From contig CAZCHK010000005.1 of NCBI GenBank assembly GCA_964498605.1, positions 1 to 61,558 of the forward strand: a stretch of DNA of 61,558 bases. The letters are read 5' to 3'. Of this stretch, positions 26,341 through 35,048 are shown one piece after another. The translations under genes were made by a program, and so were the position numbers. The DNA comes from JBGQAS01 sp964498605 (GTDB lineage Bacteria; Chloroflexota; Anaerolineae; Anaerolineales; Anaerolineaceae). Each line of letters opens with the position of its first letter. The first letter of the stretch is position 1. Under the pieces are notes generated by a model. The model was not told the origin of the DNA. It saw only the letters and a list, made by a program, of their open reading frames with translations, and did no database searches.

Positions 26341-26370
26341 TATCGTCCTGGAAGGAATTGTTTGATCAGC

Positions 26371-26526
26371 GCCCCCGGAGAGGATCGAATCATGATCCCC
26401 CGCAGAGGGGACTCCAACCACTCATTACCACTGGACGAAAAAGCGAGCGCCCCCGGAGAGGATCGAATCATGATCCCCCGCAGAGGGGACTCCAACCACT
26501 CATTACCACTGGACGAAAAAGCGAGC
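26371..26526. repeat. two perfect 78-bp tandem repeats containing the tRNA-Arg 3' end
   Basis: Two identical 78-bp units start at 26371 and 26449; the tRNA-Arg gene begins at the next 78-bp step (26527). Every unit opens with the same 19 bases as the tRNA 3' end on the complementary strand (GCCCCCGGAGAGGATCGAA), then departs from it. Read in the tRNA direction, the unit holds a piece resembling the anticodon-arm 3' side (CCAGTGGT), then a hairpin (TCCCC/GGGGGA) like a long variable arm, and then the tRNA 3' tail. The T-arm does not pair, so functional tRNAs are unlikely. The open reading frame crossing the units is a by-product of the repeats. Confidence 0.85.
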
Positions 26527-26599
26527 GCCCCCGGAGAGGATCGAACTCTCAACCACTGGATTCGAAGTCCATTACTCTGTCCAATTGAGCTACGGGGGC
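26526..26599 (-). tRNA. tRNA-Arg (anticodon TCG)
   Basis: A full cloverleaf reads on the minus strand: acceptor GCCCCCG/CGGGGGC, D-arm GCTC/GAGT, anticodon loop CTTCGAA (anticodon TCG, Arg), T-arm GAGAG TTCGATC CTCTC. One weak pair closes the anticodon stem. CCA is not encoded. It lies 25 bp after the stop of the M28 peptidase gene and is followed by two tandem copies of its 3' end. Confidence 0.93.
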
Positions 26600-26611
26600 G
26601 GACGACCCAAA

Positions 26612-26617
26612 ATTATA
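26612..26617 (-). promoter_or_regulatory. -10 box upstream of tRNA-Arg
   Basis: A perfect TATAAT lies 12 nt before the mature tRNA 5' end, within the short gap after the M28 gene. The -35 region, inside the peptidase 3' end, is poor, so read-through from the upstream operon may also contribute. Confidence 0.4.
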
Positions 26618-26624
26618 CCGTAAA

Positions 26625-28928
26625 TTAACGTTGTTGGATGTATGCTGCCAGGTTCGCCACGAACTCAAGGTTCATGAGAGAATGCCAGTCACGCGCCAAT
26701 AGAGCAAGGTCAGCCAGTGCCAGCACTTCACCGCCGTTTGCGCCGTAGTTCATGATGCCGGCGATCGTCGCCGTGGGAGTTCCCGCCAGAACGCTGCCAC
26801 CTTGCATGACAAAAGGAACACTGTAGCGGCTGCCATTATTCAACTCGGAGATGCCTGACATCAGCGGATGCCCCGATTGAGTGGGCGGGCTCCACGAAGT
26901 GGATAGATAAGCATCGTAGGATATACCAAACCTTTCAGCGACGGCGTTCATGTCGGACCAGTCCTCATTGGCGTCCATTTCGTAATCATAGAATCCCCAC
27001 ACAGCCTCGGTGTTGGTCAGCACCAAAAAGCCGCCGTTACTCACGTACTGCTGCAGTGCGTCGATTTCATGCTCCTGCCAGGTCACATCATAACTATCAA
27101 CAGCGTTGGACGCTCCTGCGTAATCCATGGAGGGCAGCACGAGCACCATGGCTGCATTGGAGATATCGGTAACTGTAAAAGTGACTCCATAGGGAATGAT
27201 ATCGATATCAAACCCAGCCTGTGCCATGACCATGCCAAATTCGCGCAGGTTGATCGGAATGGTCAGGGGCGGTTCATTTTTTGCTGCCAGTAGAATAATC
27301 TGTTTACCACTGCTCGTGACAGAGCGCATCTCTGGGAAAGGAGCAGGAAGCAGAGCGGCCTGAAGCGCTATGTTGCCCATCTGTTCAAACACATCACTGA
27401 CTTCCCTGGCCGTTGCGACATCATCGTAGGGATCATGGATGTGACCACCATACCAAATTCCGCCGATCGATTCCATCTCGTCATCGGAGGCGTAGATCAT
27501 GTTGAGGTTAGGCACATTGAGCCCATCCAGCACCCCATTATCAGATGCCATATCCAGGATCATGCTGTGGGTTTCAACGCCCAGGCTTTGAGCAATCTGG
27601 TGCATGGTGTTCACCCAGCGCGAGGATTCCGGATCCGCTCCGTCTGCGGGCCAAAAAGCGAACTGGATATGGGCCTGCGTGCCGTCCATTGGCCGTGTCA
27701 GGCAATCTATCTGCAGATTGGCGATCGTTCTGTCCAGCAGGTCGGAATGGGTATTGGCAAAATGAGATGATCCATATAAGCCCAGTTCCTCGCTGCCATA
27801 CCATACCAGGTACAGATCATTTGGAGGCTGGATATCATTTTCATCCAGGACGCGTGCGATTTCCAGCAGGATGATTGAGCCGCTTCCGTCATCCATCGCG
27901 CCGGGATTGCCCACGCTGTCGATGTGAGCGGAAATGATCACGGCTCGCGATGAATCTGCTCCAGGAACCCTCACGACAAGGTTGTGCGAGCGAGCCGGAG
28001 AGAGAACATCCGTGTCCCAGGTCACCTGGGCTTGAGAGATCTTTCTGAGATCATCCAGGTTCTTAATACCGGCGCTTGTGAGATCCTCCAGCCTGACCAG
28101 GATCACCGGAACAGCCAGGTCAGCGTAAGGGCCGTTCTCATTGGCAAAACTGCCGTGGCTTTCACCCGCGACCGTGGAATTTTGAGTGACCAGGATCACA
28201 GCTTTCGGGTTGGCGTTAAAAAGAGGATCAAGGATGCGCCATGAATTGGATGAATCCGCATGATCATCGATCAGCGCGTACGGCAACAGGATGATCTTGC
28301 CCGTGATGTGTGAAGAGGGTGTTTGTTCGAAATCAGCCATTGAGAGGATCGTGATCGCCTCACCGGATGGTACCTGGGGATTGGGAAGATCGTCGTTTAA
28401 AAGACCGTCAGAATCCAGGGGCATGGCCTCCGAGGGGTGGCTCAGCCAGCCACGGATGGCGTCAGCTGGGAAAGAATACGCTTTTTCGTCCAGTGTAAAA
28501 GAAAATGACGAGCCATGCATTTCAGTCGTGATATAGATCGCGAAATTCTGCAGTTCAAATTCAACCCCCATGTTTTGAAGATTGGGTAGACCCTCCATCT
28601 CTGCCTTTAAAAAATGGAGTGCCTCCAGCTCGCCATCCGTTCCTGATGTGCGGTAACCAGCACCGACCTGGATGCCAGTCAAACTGGCGAGGTCGGTGAA
28701 CATGCGCTCGATGTTCACGGAATACCGCATTTCCCCAAGAAACGTTGTGGGGGATGAAGAATCATCTGGAGAGCCTTCAGCGTGGGTTTGTTGTGTGCTG
28801 CTGACAGGTTCAGCAGTTATGGCAGGATCCAGTGAAGTCTGACTGATTCGACCACAGCTAACAGCGAGCGTGATGCATATCAATGTCATCAAGGTTGTTC
28901 GGATGAAAGGTCTTGTGTTCATACGCAT
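26625..28928 (-). CDS. secreted lipoprotein M28-family metallopeptidase
   Basis: 767 residues from the ATG at 28928 (MRMNTRPF); a longer GTG frame starting at 28991 would bury the signal peptide. A lipoprotein signal ends at LAVSC. The M28 zinc-aminopeptidase core is complete: HIDSVG (His, Asp), AMDDGSGS (bridging Asp), YGSEELGLYGS (Glu-Glu), and the late His in WYGGHIHDPYDD. A PA-like domain is inserted before it (about 190-330). The C-terminal 230 residues resemble a DUF4350/GATase-like domain (VLVLPSMDYAGA). It cleaves peptides outside the cell. Last gene of an ABC-2 exporter operon. Confidence 0.9.
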   Translation of the reverse strand: MRMNTRPFIRTTLMTLICITLAVSCGRISQTSLDPAITAEPVSSTQQTHAEGSPDDSSSPTTFLGEMRYSVNIERMFTDLASLTGIQVGAGYRTSGTDGELEALHFLKAEMEGLPNLQNMGVEFELQNFAIYITTEMHGSSFSFTLDEKAYSFPADAIRGWLSHPSEAMPLDSDGLLNDDLPNPQVPSGEAITILSMADFEQTPSSHITGKIILLPYALIDDHADSSNSWRILDPLFNANPKAVILVTQNSTVAGESHGSFANENGPYADLAVPVILVRLEDLTSAGIKNLDDLRKISQAQVTWDTDVLSPARSHNLVVRVPGADSSRAVIISAHIDSVGNPGAMDDGSGSIILLEIARVLDENDIQPPNDLYLVWYGSEELGLYGSSHFANTHSDLLDRTIANLQIDCLTRPMDGTQAHIQFAFWPADGADPESSRWVNTMHQIAQSLGVETHSMILDMASDNGVLDGLNVPNLNMIYASDDEMESIGGIWYGGHIHDPYDDVATAREVSDVFEQMGNIALQAALLPAPFPEMRSVTSSGKQIILLAAKNEPPLTIPINLREFGMVMAQAGFDIDIIPYGVTFTVTDISNAAMVLVLPSMDYAGASNAVDSYDVTWQEHEIDALQQYVSNGGFLVLTNTEAVWGFYDYEMDANEDWSDMNAVAERFGISYDAYLSTSWSPPTQSGHPLMSGISELNNGSRYSVPFVMQGGSVLAGTPTATIAGIMNYGANGGEVLALADLALLARDWHSLMNLEFVANLAAYIQQR

Positions 28929-28992
28929 ATTAAAAGATGCAATCCTTAAGATTGACTTAAACCCCTGAACCTGATTTGTGCGGCGCTGCACA

Positions 28993-30237
28993 TCATCTGG
29001 CGAGCAAAGCTTTGAAAAATGCGCTCATTTTGAAGGGCTGCCCGGAAAGCAGGTTTTGAGCGTGGAACATGCGGGCAACACTGCGGATGACCAGGGATAT
29101 GGTTACCACAAGAATGCCTATGGATAGGAAAACCTGCCATACTGGGACGGAGGAACTGGCTGACAGCCGTGTCATCATGGTGACAGGCGCGGTGAGCGGG
29201 AACAGGCTGAGGAAAACAGCCAGCGCGCCGTTGGGAGCATTCGACAGCACGGATATCATCATCATGGGGATGATGAGGGGGATGATGATGATCGATGTCG
29301 CCTGGGAGGTTTCGCGTAAGCTGGGTACCAGCGCTCCCACGCCGGCCAGTAAAGCACTGTACAGACAGTAGCCAAGGATGAAGAAGGTGATACCCCAGAT
29401 CAGTAAAGACAGAGGCAACTTGACGGTGATGGGCAGGTTGATCAATTCAGAGCCCTTCGAGGAGAGCATCAGGACGCTGAAACCCAGCCAGACTGATGTT
29501 TGCAGCAGTCCTACCAGGCCCAAGGCGATGATCTTTCCCGTCAGGAGCTGCAACGGGGTGGAAGAGGTCAATAAAATCTCGATGATCCGGTTGGACTTTT
29601 CGCTGGCGACACTGCTCAGCATCAGGCTGGAAGAGGCCATGATCAATATATAAAACAGTATGGTGATGGCGTAGGGAACAAAGAACGCCGCGGTAGAACC
29701 TGCTTCTTCTCGAGTCGCTTGCCCTTCAATAAAGGTAATGTTTGGATTGATTGGATCCGCGAGGCGGCTGCTGAGGTCTGGATCACCCTGGACAAGATTC
29801 CGGTTGACCAGGTCAATCATTCCAGCGGATGAATTCAAACTGCCGAAGGGGTTGAAATCGGGGCTGATGTGGTAGATGGTTCCACGTGCCAGATAATCGG
29901 ATGGGACGATGTAATACGCGGTGATCTGGTTTTTATCAATCGCGGTTTTTGCTGCTGCTTCGCTGCCATACAGCATAAACGAATTGCCCATCTCTGCGTC
30001 CAGATTCAGGTCAAGGCTGCTGTTGTTGACGATGCCCTCCGGGCGGTTATCATCCTGTGGCATGAAAAAATTGGCAATCTCCTGCGCGTCCGGGCTATCG
30101 GAAGAAGTGTTAATCACGGAAACGATCAGGCCGATCAGCATTGCCCCGATCGGCACAAGGATCAATGTGAGAAGAAAGGATTTTCTCAGTACAACGGAAA
30201 CGAATTCATGTTTGATGATCTGCGGTAGCTTTTTCAT
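28993..30237 (-). CDS. ABC-2 type exporter permease (NatB-like)
   Basis: 414 residues: a membrane helix near 20-40, a large external domain (about 45-210) and five more helices after 215, the layout of NatB/YhaP-like ABC-2 permeases. Signature stretches are MLSSVASEKSNRIIEILLTSSTP and GVGALVPSLRETSQAT. It overlaps the preceding permease gene by 4 bp (ATGA). With its sister permease and the ATPase it should form an efflux pump; the substrate (ion, antibiotic or peptide) cannot be told from sequence. Confidence 0.9.
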   Translation of the reverse strand: MKKLPQIIKHEFVSVVLRKSFLLTLILVPIGAMLIGLIVSVINTSSDSPDAQEIANFFMPQDDNRPEGIVNNSSLDLNLDAEMGNSFMLYGSEAAAKTAIDKNQITAYYIVPSDYLARGTIYHISPDFNPFGSLNSSAGMIDLVNRNLVQGDPDLSSRLADPINPNITFIEGQATREEAGSTAAFFVPYAITILFYILIMASSSLMLSSVASEKSNRIIEILLTSSTPLQLLTGKIIALGLVGLLQTSVWLGFSVLMLSSKGSELINLPITVKLPLSLLIWGITFFILGYCLYSALLAGVGALVPSLRETSQATSIIIIPLIIPMMMISVLSNAPNGALAVFLSLFPLTAPVTMMTRLSASSSVPVWQVFLSIGILVVTISLVIRSVARMFHAQNLLSGQPFKMSAFFKALLAR

Positions 30238-31451
30238 ATTTCAGCTCCGGTTTGTTTACCGCGGAAGATTTCTCTTAGGCGTACGCGTTTACCATAACGC
30301 AGCATGCCGACCTGAAAAGCTTTACCGGCCAGCCAGATGGCTGCGATGGCGCTAGCGAAAAGTAATGACACGGATAAAAGGACCTGCCAGGCAGGTACGG
30401 TTGTAAAGGCAGCCCTCAATGGTAGAGCGATTGGCGCTGTAAAAGGGAATAGACTTAAACTGACCGATAACGGGCTGTTGGGATACTGCATGAGGGCGAA
30501 CATGAACCAGTATGGGATGAAGATCGGCAGGGTGAATAACCCGGCTACTTGCTGCGCTTCGCGGTGCTCGGTAGCGATCGCGCCTACTGTTGCCATGAGC
30601 GCACCGATAAAGATGAACGCGGGCAGCAGGGTGAGGATCATGATGAGCAGGACTCTGGCGTCCATTTGGAACGAGCCTAACTGTGGAAAAAGGTACTGAA
30701 GAATCTGGATCATCCCCCATCCAAAGATCAACCACACGATCATCTGCGTCAAACCAACAGCAAGGTTTCCAATGGTTTTTGCGGCCATTAATTTTTTGGG
30801 AGGGATGGAGGTGATCATGATCTCCATGGTCCGGTTTTCCTTTTCCTCAACCAGCGCTTGAAGCAGATATCCCCCGCTCGTGTTGATGGCGATCATGAAC
30901 AATACACCAGAGAGCATCGGCAGGATGAATCCGAGTATATTGTCATCAGAAAGCGAGCGAGTTCCATCCAGAGTTTGCGTCACGATGGTGGTTCCTTCGC
31001 TCAGGCGAGAAGCAACCTGGGGATCCTGGGATTGCGCCAGATTGAAGCGCAGGATGCCGCCGAAATCGCCGACCACGTTTTCACTTACTTTATCCAGCAC
31101 AAAAACCTGGACCTGCCCATTCTTAAAATAATCGGGGTCAATCACGAAATACGCCTGTATGCTTTGATCCGCCAGCGCGCTTTCTGCTGCGCTGACCGTA
31201 ATAAAAGGCACGGCCGTTATGGATTTGAACAGGGAGGACGGTTTTTCCGGGAACGGTATCAGGGACGGAAACAACCCGGATTGATCTATGTATCCCGCGG
31301 GGCGGCTGTCCATCGTGGACAGCATGATGACGATGGTCACACCGCTTAAAATCAGCGTAAAAAAAGGCAGGCTCAACAGTGCAAAAATAAACCGTTTTTG
31401 CTTCACGTGATGCAAATATTCATGCTTAATTACCTGGAAAAATTTACTCAT
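30234..31451 (-). CDS. ABC-2 type exporter permease (NatB-like)
   Basis: 405 residues with the same layout as its downstream neighbour: helix near 20-45, an external domain to about 195, then five or six helices. The conserved segment LLQALVEEKENRTMEIMITSIPP (the ABC-2 coupling region) and GAIATEHREAQQVAG are present. Sequence similarity between the two permeases suggests an old duplication giving a heterodimer. It overlaps the ATPase stop by 8 bp. Confidence 0.9.
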   Translation of the reverse strand: MSKFFQVIKHEYLHHVKQKRFIFALLSLPFFTLILSGVTIVIMLSTMDSRPAGYIDQSGLFPSLIPFPEKPSSLFKSITAVPFITVSAAESALADQSIQAYFVIDPDYFKNGQVQVFVLDKVSENVVGDFGGILRFNLAQSQDPQVASRLSEGTTIVTQTLDGTRSLSDDNILGFILPMLSGVLFMIAINTSGGYLLQALVEEKENRTMEIMITSIPPKKLMAAKTIGNLAVGLTQMIVWLIFGWGMIQILQYLFPQLGSFQMDARVLLIMILTLLPAFIFIGALMATVGAIATEHREAQQVAGLFTLPIFIPYWFMFALMQYPNSPLSVSLSLFPFTAPIALPLRAAFTTVPAWQVLLSVSLLFASAIAAIWLAGKAFQVGMLRYGKRVRLREIFRGKQTGAEI

Positions 31452-32352
31452 GCTGTCCTGCCTGTTCTCTCACCACTTTGATGAATATGTCATCCAAGGA
31501 GGGTACAGCAATATGAAATTCATCAAGAATGATATCCTGCCGGATCAAATCTTTGAGCACGGTGTTCGCTGATACGGACGGTTCGAGTTTTAGCAACGCG
31601 CCGTGGTGATTCGGGATGATCTCCGTGACGCCCTTGATCCTGGCGGGTAGTGCCTGCACAGTATGTACAAAGACTGAATTCCCCGCGAACCTATTGCGAA
31701 TATCCTGAAGATTACCGTAAAGCAGGACAGTACCCTTGTTGATCAGAACGAGACGATCGCACAACTCCTCAACCTGATGCATCTGGTGCGAGGACATCAC
31801 GATGGTCGCGCCGTCCGATTTTTGTTGAATGAGGATTTCCTTGACCGTTTGAGTATTGATGGGATCTAGAGCGCTGAAAGGTTCATCGACAATGATGATC
31901 CGCGGTTTGTGGATCAACGTGGCGATCAATTGGGCTTTCTGCTGCATTCCTTTGCTCATTTCCTTGATCTTCTTTTTCTTGTAGGCTGTCAGCTCGAACC
32001 TGTGGAGATACTCATCCATCCTTTCCTGCGCATCCGAATTTTTCAAGCCTTTCAATCCAGCCAGATAACCAAGACAGCCTTCGAGTGTGATCTCCTGATA
32101 CAGGCCGCGCTCTTCGGGGAGGTAGCCAATCTGATCAAGCTTTTCCTCCGTCATGGGTCCACCAAGCACTGAAACGGTGCCCTTATCCGCCTTGAATATC
32201 TCCAGTATGCAGCGGATGATGGTGGTCTTGCCAGCGCCGTTGGGACCCAGCAAGCCAAAGATTTCTCCCGCGTTCACTTCAAAACTGACATCTTTGACTG
32301 CCTGTACCGAGCCAAAACTTTTCGCTAAATGATCTACCTGGATTGTGTGCAT
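31444..32352 (-). CDS. ABC exporter ATP-binding protein (NatA-like)
   Basis: 302 residues. Walker A GPNGAGKTT (35-43), Q-loop region LPEERGLYQEITLEG, signature MSKGMQQKAQLIATL (a variant of LSGGQ usual in this group), Walker B IIIVDEPFSALDP and the switch His in MSSHQMHQVEE. The C-terminal 80 residues form the extra domain of NatA/DrrA-type exporters. It energises the two ABC-2 permeases encoded next. GGAG precedes its ATG by about 10 nt. First gene of the operon. Confidence 0.95.
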   Translation of the reverse strand: MHTIQVDHLAKSFGSVQAVKDVSFEVNAGEIFGLLGPNGAGKTTIIRCILEIFKADKGTVSVLGGPMTEEKLDQIGYLPEERGLYQEITLEGCLGYLAGLKGLKNSDAQERMDEYLHRFELTAYKKKKIKEMSKGMQQKAQLIATLIHKPRIIIVDEPFSALDPINTQTVKEILIQQKSDGATIVMSSHQMHQVEELCDRLVLINKGTVLLYGNLQDIRNRFAGNSVFVHTVQALPARIKGVTEIIPNHHGALLKLEPSVSANTVLKDLIRQDIILDEFHIAVPSLDDIFIKVVREQAGQHE

Positions 32353-32411
32353 GGTGTGTTTACTCCTGGATTTCCTGGCATGATTATACTGGCATTATCT
32401 TGAGGAAGAAT

Positions 32412-32447
32412 AGAAGACCAGCCGGACATGATGCCGGCTGGTCTTCT
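32412..32447 (-). terminator. long hairpin ending the BMP transporter operon
   Basis: A perfect 14-bp stem (AGAAGACCAGCCGG with its complement) around an 8-nt loop, located just after the stop of the last transporter gene at 32459. The T-run is poor, so it may act also as an RNA-stabilising or insulating hairpin before the downstream exporter operon. Confidence 0.65.
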
Positions 32448-32458
32448 GTGAATGCAAA

Positions 32459-33772
32459 TCACTCTTTGTCGTAAGGGATGCCGCCTGCCGCAGGAGGCTG
32501 TGAACGACCCACGACCCCCGCCAGGACAATCATCGTCGCAATGTACGGAGCCATCAGGAGAAAACTCGGCGCGATCTTTACATCCAGGATGGCCATGCGG
32601 TCTTTCAATGAATCTGCAAAACCGAACAGCAGCCCGGCCCCGAAGCCACCGATTGGGTTGTAATTACCGAAGATCATCGCGGCCAGACCGATGAAACCGC
32701 GGCCTCCGGTCATTAATTTTTCGAATCGACCAATCGATCCTAACGTAAAGTAACTGCCAGCAAAGCCCGCCATCATGCCACTCAACAGGACGTATATGTA
32801 CCTGGTTCTGAGGACTTTTATTCCCAGCGTATCCGCTGCGGCTGGGTGCTCTCCAACCGAACGCATTCGCAGTCCGGCACGCGTACGGTACAGAAAAATG
32901 CTCAACAGGGCCAGAAAGAAAAGCATCATGTATATATACAGGTTGTTATTAAACAGGATCGGACCGATAAATGGAATTTTTGAAAGGATTGGAATCTCAA
33001 AAGGTACAAAGATCTTTGGATTGTTAATGATGTCCTGATAGGTAACATTATCCAAAAAGCGGACGGATGTGTAGGATGTGAGTCCCGTGGCAAGAATGTT
33101 GATCACGGTACCGGAGATGATCTGATTGATCTTATACTTGATCGATAGCAGTCCGTGTAACAAAGCAAGAAGACCTCCGGCGATCACTGCAGCCAGAATC
33201 CCTATCAGGGAGCTCTTCGCCACGCTTCCTATGATCGCCCCAACCATTGCCCCCATCAGCATCATGCCCTCGATGGCGATGTTGAAGATGCCCGCACGTT
33301 CACATAGAATTCCCGCCAGCGCGCCGAGCGTGATGGGCACCGATTTATTCAGGGTGGTCTTCAATAAACCAGCAACATTCAATTCTCTCCCCGCGGCTGC
33401 CCAGGTGAGGAAAGCAATCACGAGAAAAGCGACCGCAAAGATGATCGCCAGGGTCGTCCATCTGCCAAACCACTTCCCCAGGAACATGCGGATTTTTGTA
33501 AACGAAAAACCAAATTGCAGGAAGGTGAAAGCCGCGCAGGCTGCTGTGCAAAAGAGGATCATGCTCACGCTGTTGAATTCCACCTTGGTGGGTTGGATCC
33601 CGGAGAGGCGGTTTTCCACCATGGATAGATTGAAAGTAGTCGTCGCGCCGCCTGGGGTGTTGTTGAGAAATGCCAGCCACAGGAACAGGGTGATGACCAG
33701 CAGGGCGATGCCCAAAAAGATCCTGCGAGAAGGTTTCTCAATGATCGTGTGATGCTGAAGGTTGTTTTCCAT
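32459..33772 (-). CDS. BMP-type nucleoside ABC permease (NupQ-like)
   Basis: 437 residues. The branched-chain/simple-sugar permease core begins near 140 with PITLGALAGILCERAGIFNIAIEGMMLMGAM, the family signature (ERxGxxNIxxEGMM). It is longer than common NupQ-type permeases (about 310-320 residues) because of an N-terminal extension with three extra hydrophobic helices (about 18-37, 68-88, 105-127). The core includes TLGIKVLRTRYIYVLLSGMMAGFAG. It pairs with the next-encoded permease upstream. The gap to that gene is 6 bp. Confidence 0.92.
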   Translation of the reverse strand: MENNLQHHTIIEKPSRRIFLGIALLVITLFLWLAFLNNTPGGATTTFNLSMVENRLSGIQPTKVEFNSVSMILFCTAACAAFTFLQFGFSFTKIRMFLGKWFGRWTTLAIIFAVAFLVIAFLTWAAAGRELNVAGLLKTTLNKSVPITLGALAGILCERAGIFNIAIEGMMLMGAMVGAIIGSVAKSSLIGILAAVIAGGLLALLHGLLSIKYKINQIISGTVINILATGLTSYTSVRFLDNVTYQDIINNPKIFVPFEIPILSKIPFIGPILFNNNLYIYMMLFFLALLSIFLYRTRAGLRMRSVGEHPAAADTLGIKVLRTRYIYVLLSGMMAGFAGSYFTLGSIGRFEKLMTGGRGFIGLAAMIFGNYNPIGGFGAGLLFGFADSLKDRMAILDVKIAPSFLLMAPYIATMIVLAGVVGRSQPPAAGGIPYDKE

Positions 33773-33778
33773 CGTTGG

Positions 33779-35038
33779 TTATCCTTCCTTCGTGACAGTC
33801 GCCATGGTGAGAGTTTTCTTCTCTTCTTTGATCCGGTAAATGGTTCGTATCATGGCCGGAGCCGCGATGAACATGAGGATGACTCCTTGCAGGACGGATA
33901 CAATTTCAATCGGAACCCGGGCGTTCATTTGCATATTCACCGCGCCGTTGCGCAGGAAACCAAACAGCAGCGCTGCCAGAACAACCCCCAGCGGATGGTT
34001 TCCTCCCAGCAGCGCCAGGGCTATGCCGTCGAAACCGTAACCGGAAGAGAATGAGCGGGAAAGATAATGCGTCACGCCCAAAATGTCATTGGCTCCTGCC
34101 AAGCCTGCCAGCGCGCCTGACAGCGCCATGGCTAAAATGATATTCCTTGACACGCTCATCCCCGAATACTTTCCCGCGTTGGGATTGGTTCCGACCGCCC
34201 TGAGCTCGAATCCCCAGGTTGTTTTGAACAGGAACCACCATACCAGCAACGCGAAACCAATGGCGATAAAGAATCCCAGGTGGAACCGGATCGGGTAGTC
34301 AAAAAACCTTGGCAATTCCGCTGATTTTTCAATGATGGGTGATGTTGGGTAGGTTTGACCTGAGCGCATCATTGGACCGCTCACCAGGTAATCGCTCAGC
34401 CTGAAGGCGATATAGTTCATCATGATGCAGTTGATGACCTCATGCGCGCCTGTTTTTACCTTCAACCATCCCGGGATGAAACCCCACAAGGCTCCTCCGG
34501 CAGCACCCGCCAGTAGCGCCAGGGGAGCGTGAATGATCGCGGGGATTCCCTTGAGCGAGTATCCGACGAAGGTGGCGAAAGTAGCTCCGATGAAAACCTG
34601 CCCCTCCGCTCCGATGTTCAGAACACCTGCCCTGAATCCAAGCGCCAGGGCAAGTCCGGTAAAAATGAAAGGCGTGGATGCGACAAAGCTTTCCAGAAAT
34701 GGGTAGAAAGCCCAGCGGATCTTCAAAGCGTCCCCCGACTGTATGGATTGGATGATTTGGGAGGGGCTGCCAAATGCTCCTGTGAACAGGTTGGAATATG
34801 CATTCCATACTGATTCACCCGCGGCGGCAAAACCTTGCCAGATGGACACTTTGAAACCGTCATACACCTGCTGTGATGTAAAAACGATGAACAAGGCACC
34901 AATGACCAGCCCGGTAATAATGGCAAGAAATGGTATAAGAAAAGACTGCCTCTGCTGTTTCTTGCCTGTTGGACCTTTGTTGGCTAATTCTTCAACAAAG
35001 ATCTTTCCCACATCAATTTTTTTCTTCTCTTGTTTCAA
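33779..35038 (-). CDS. BMP-type nucleoside ABC permease (NupP-like)
   Basis: 419 residues from a TTG (residues KQEKKKIDVG follow) chosen because GAGGG lies 5 nt ahead and it sits 10 nt after the ATPase stop; a longer frame to 35098 would overlap the ATPase gene. Core features: GLALALGFRAGVLNIGAEGQVFIGA, the TGAHEVINCIMMNYIA segment and GMSVSRNIILAMALSGALAGLAG. The length is somewhat above the usual 350-360 residues, with a charged N-terminus of about 40 residues. It should form the membrane pore with the NupQ-like subunit. Confidence 0.92.
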   Translation of the reverse strand: MKQEKKKIDVGKIFVEELANKGPTGKKQQRQSFLIPFLAIITGLVIGALFIVFTSQQVYDGFKVSIWQGFAAAGESVWNAYSNLFTGAFGSPSQIIQSIQSGDALKIRWAFYPFLESFVASTPFIFTGLALALGFRAGVLNIGAEGQVFIGATFATFVGYSLKGIPAIIHAPLALLAGAAGGALWGFIPGWLKVKTGAHEVINCIMMNYIAFRLSDYLVSGPMMRSGQTYPTSPIIEKSAELPRFFDYPIRFHLGFFIAIGFALLVWWFLFKTTWGFELRAVGTNPNAGKYSGMSVSRNIILAMALSGALAGLAGANDILGVTHYLSRSFSSGYGFDGIALALLGGNHPLGVVLAALLFGFLRNGAVNMQMNARVPIEIVSVLQGVILMFIAAPAMIRTIYRIKEEKKTLTMATVTKEG

Positions 35039-35048
35039 AGTACCCTCG

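Noticed and set aside
26371..26526. CRISPR array
   Set aside because: The repeat is 78 bp with no unique spacers, only two copies, and clearly derived from the tRNA 3' end.
26371..26600. A short open frame with repeated APGEDRI-like residues
   Set aside because: It is the translation of the tRNA-Arg gene and its tandem copies; the same kind of spurious protein is often predicted on tRNA genes.
32412..32447. Small RNA gene at the long hairpin
   Set aside because: It is a simple perfect stem right after the last gene of an operon, so a terminator or mRNA-end structure is enough.
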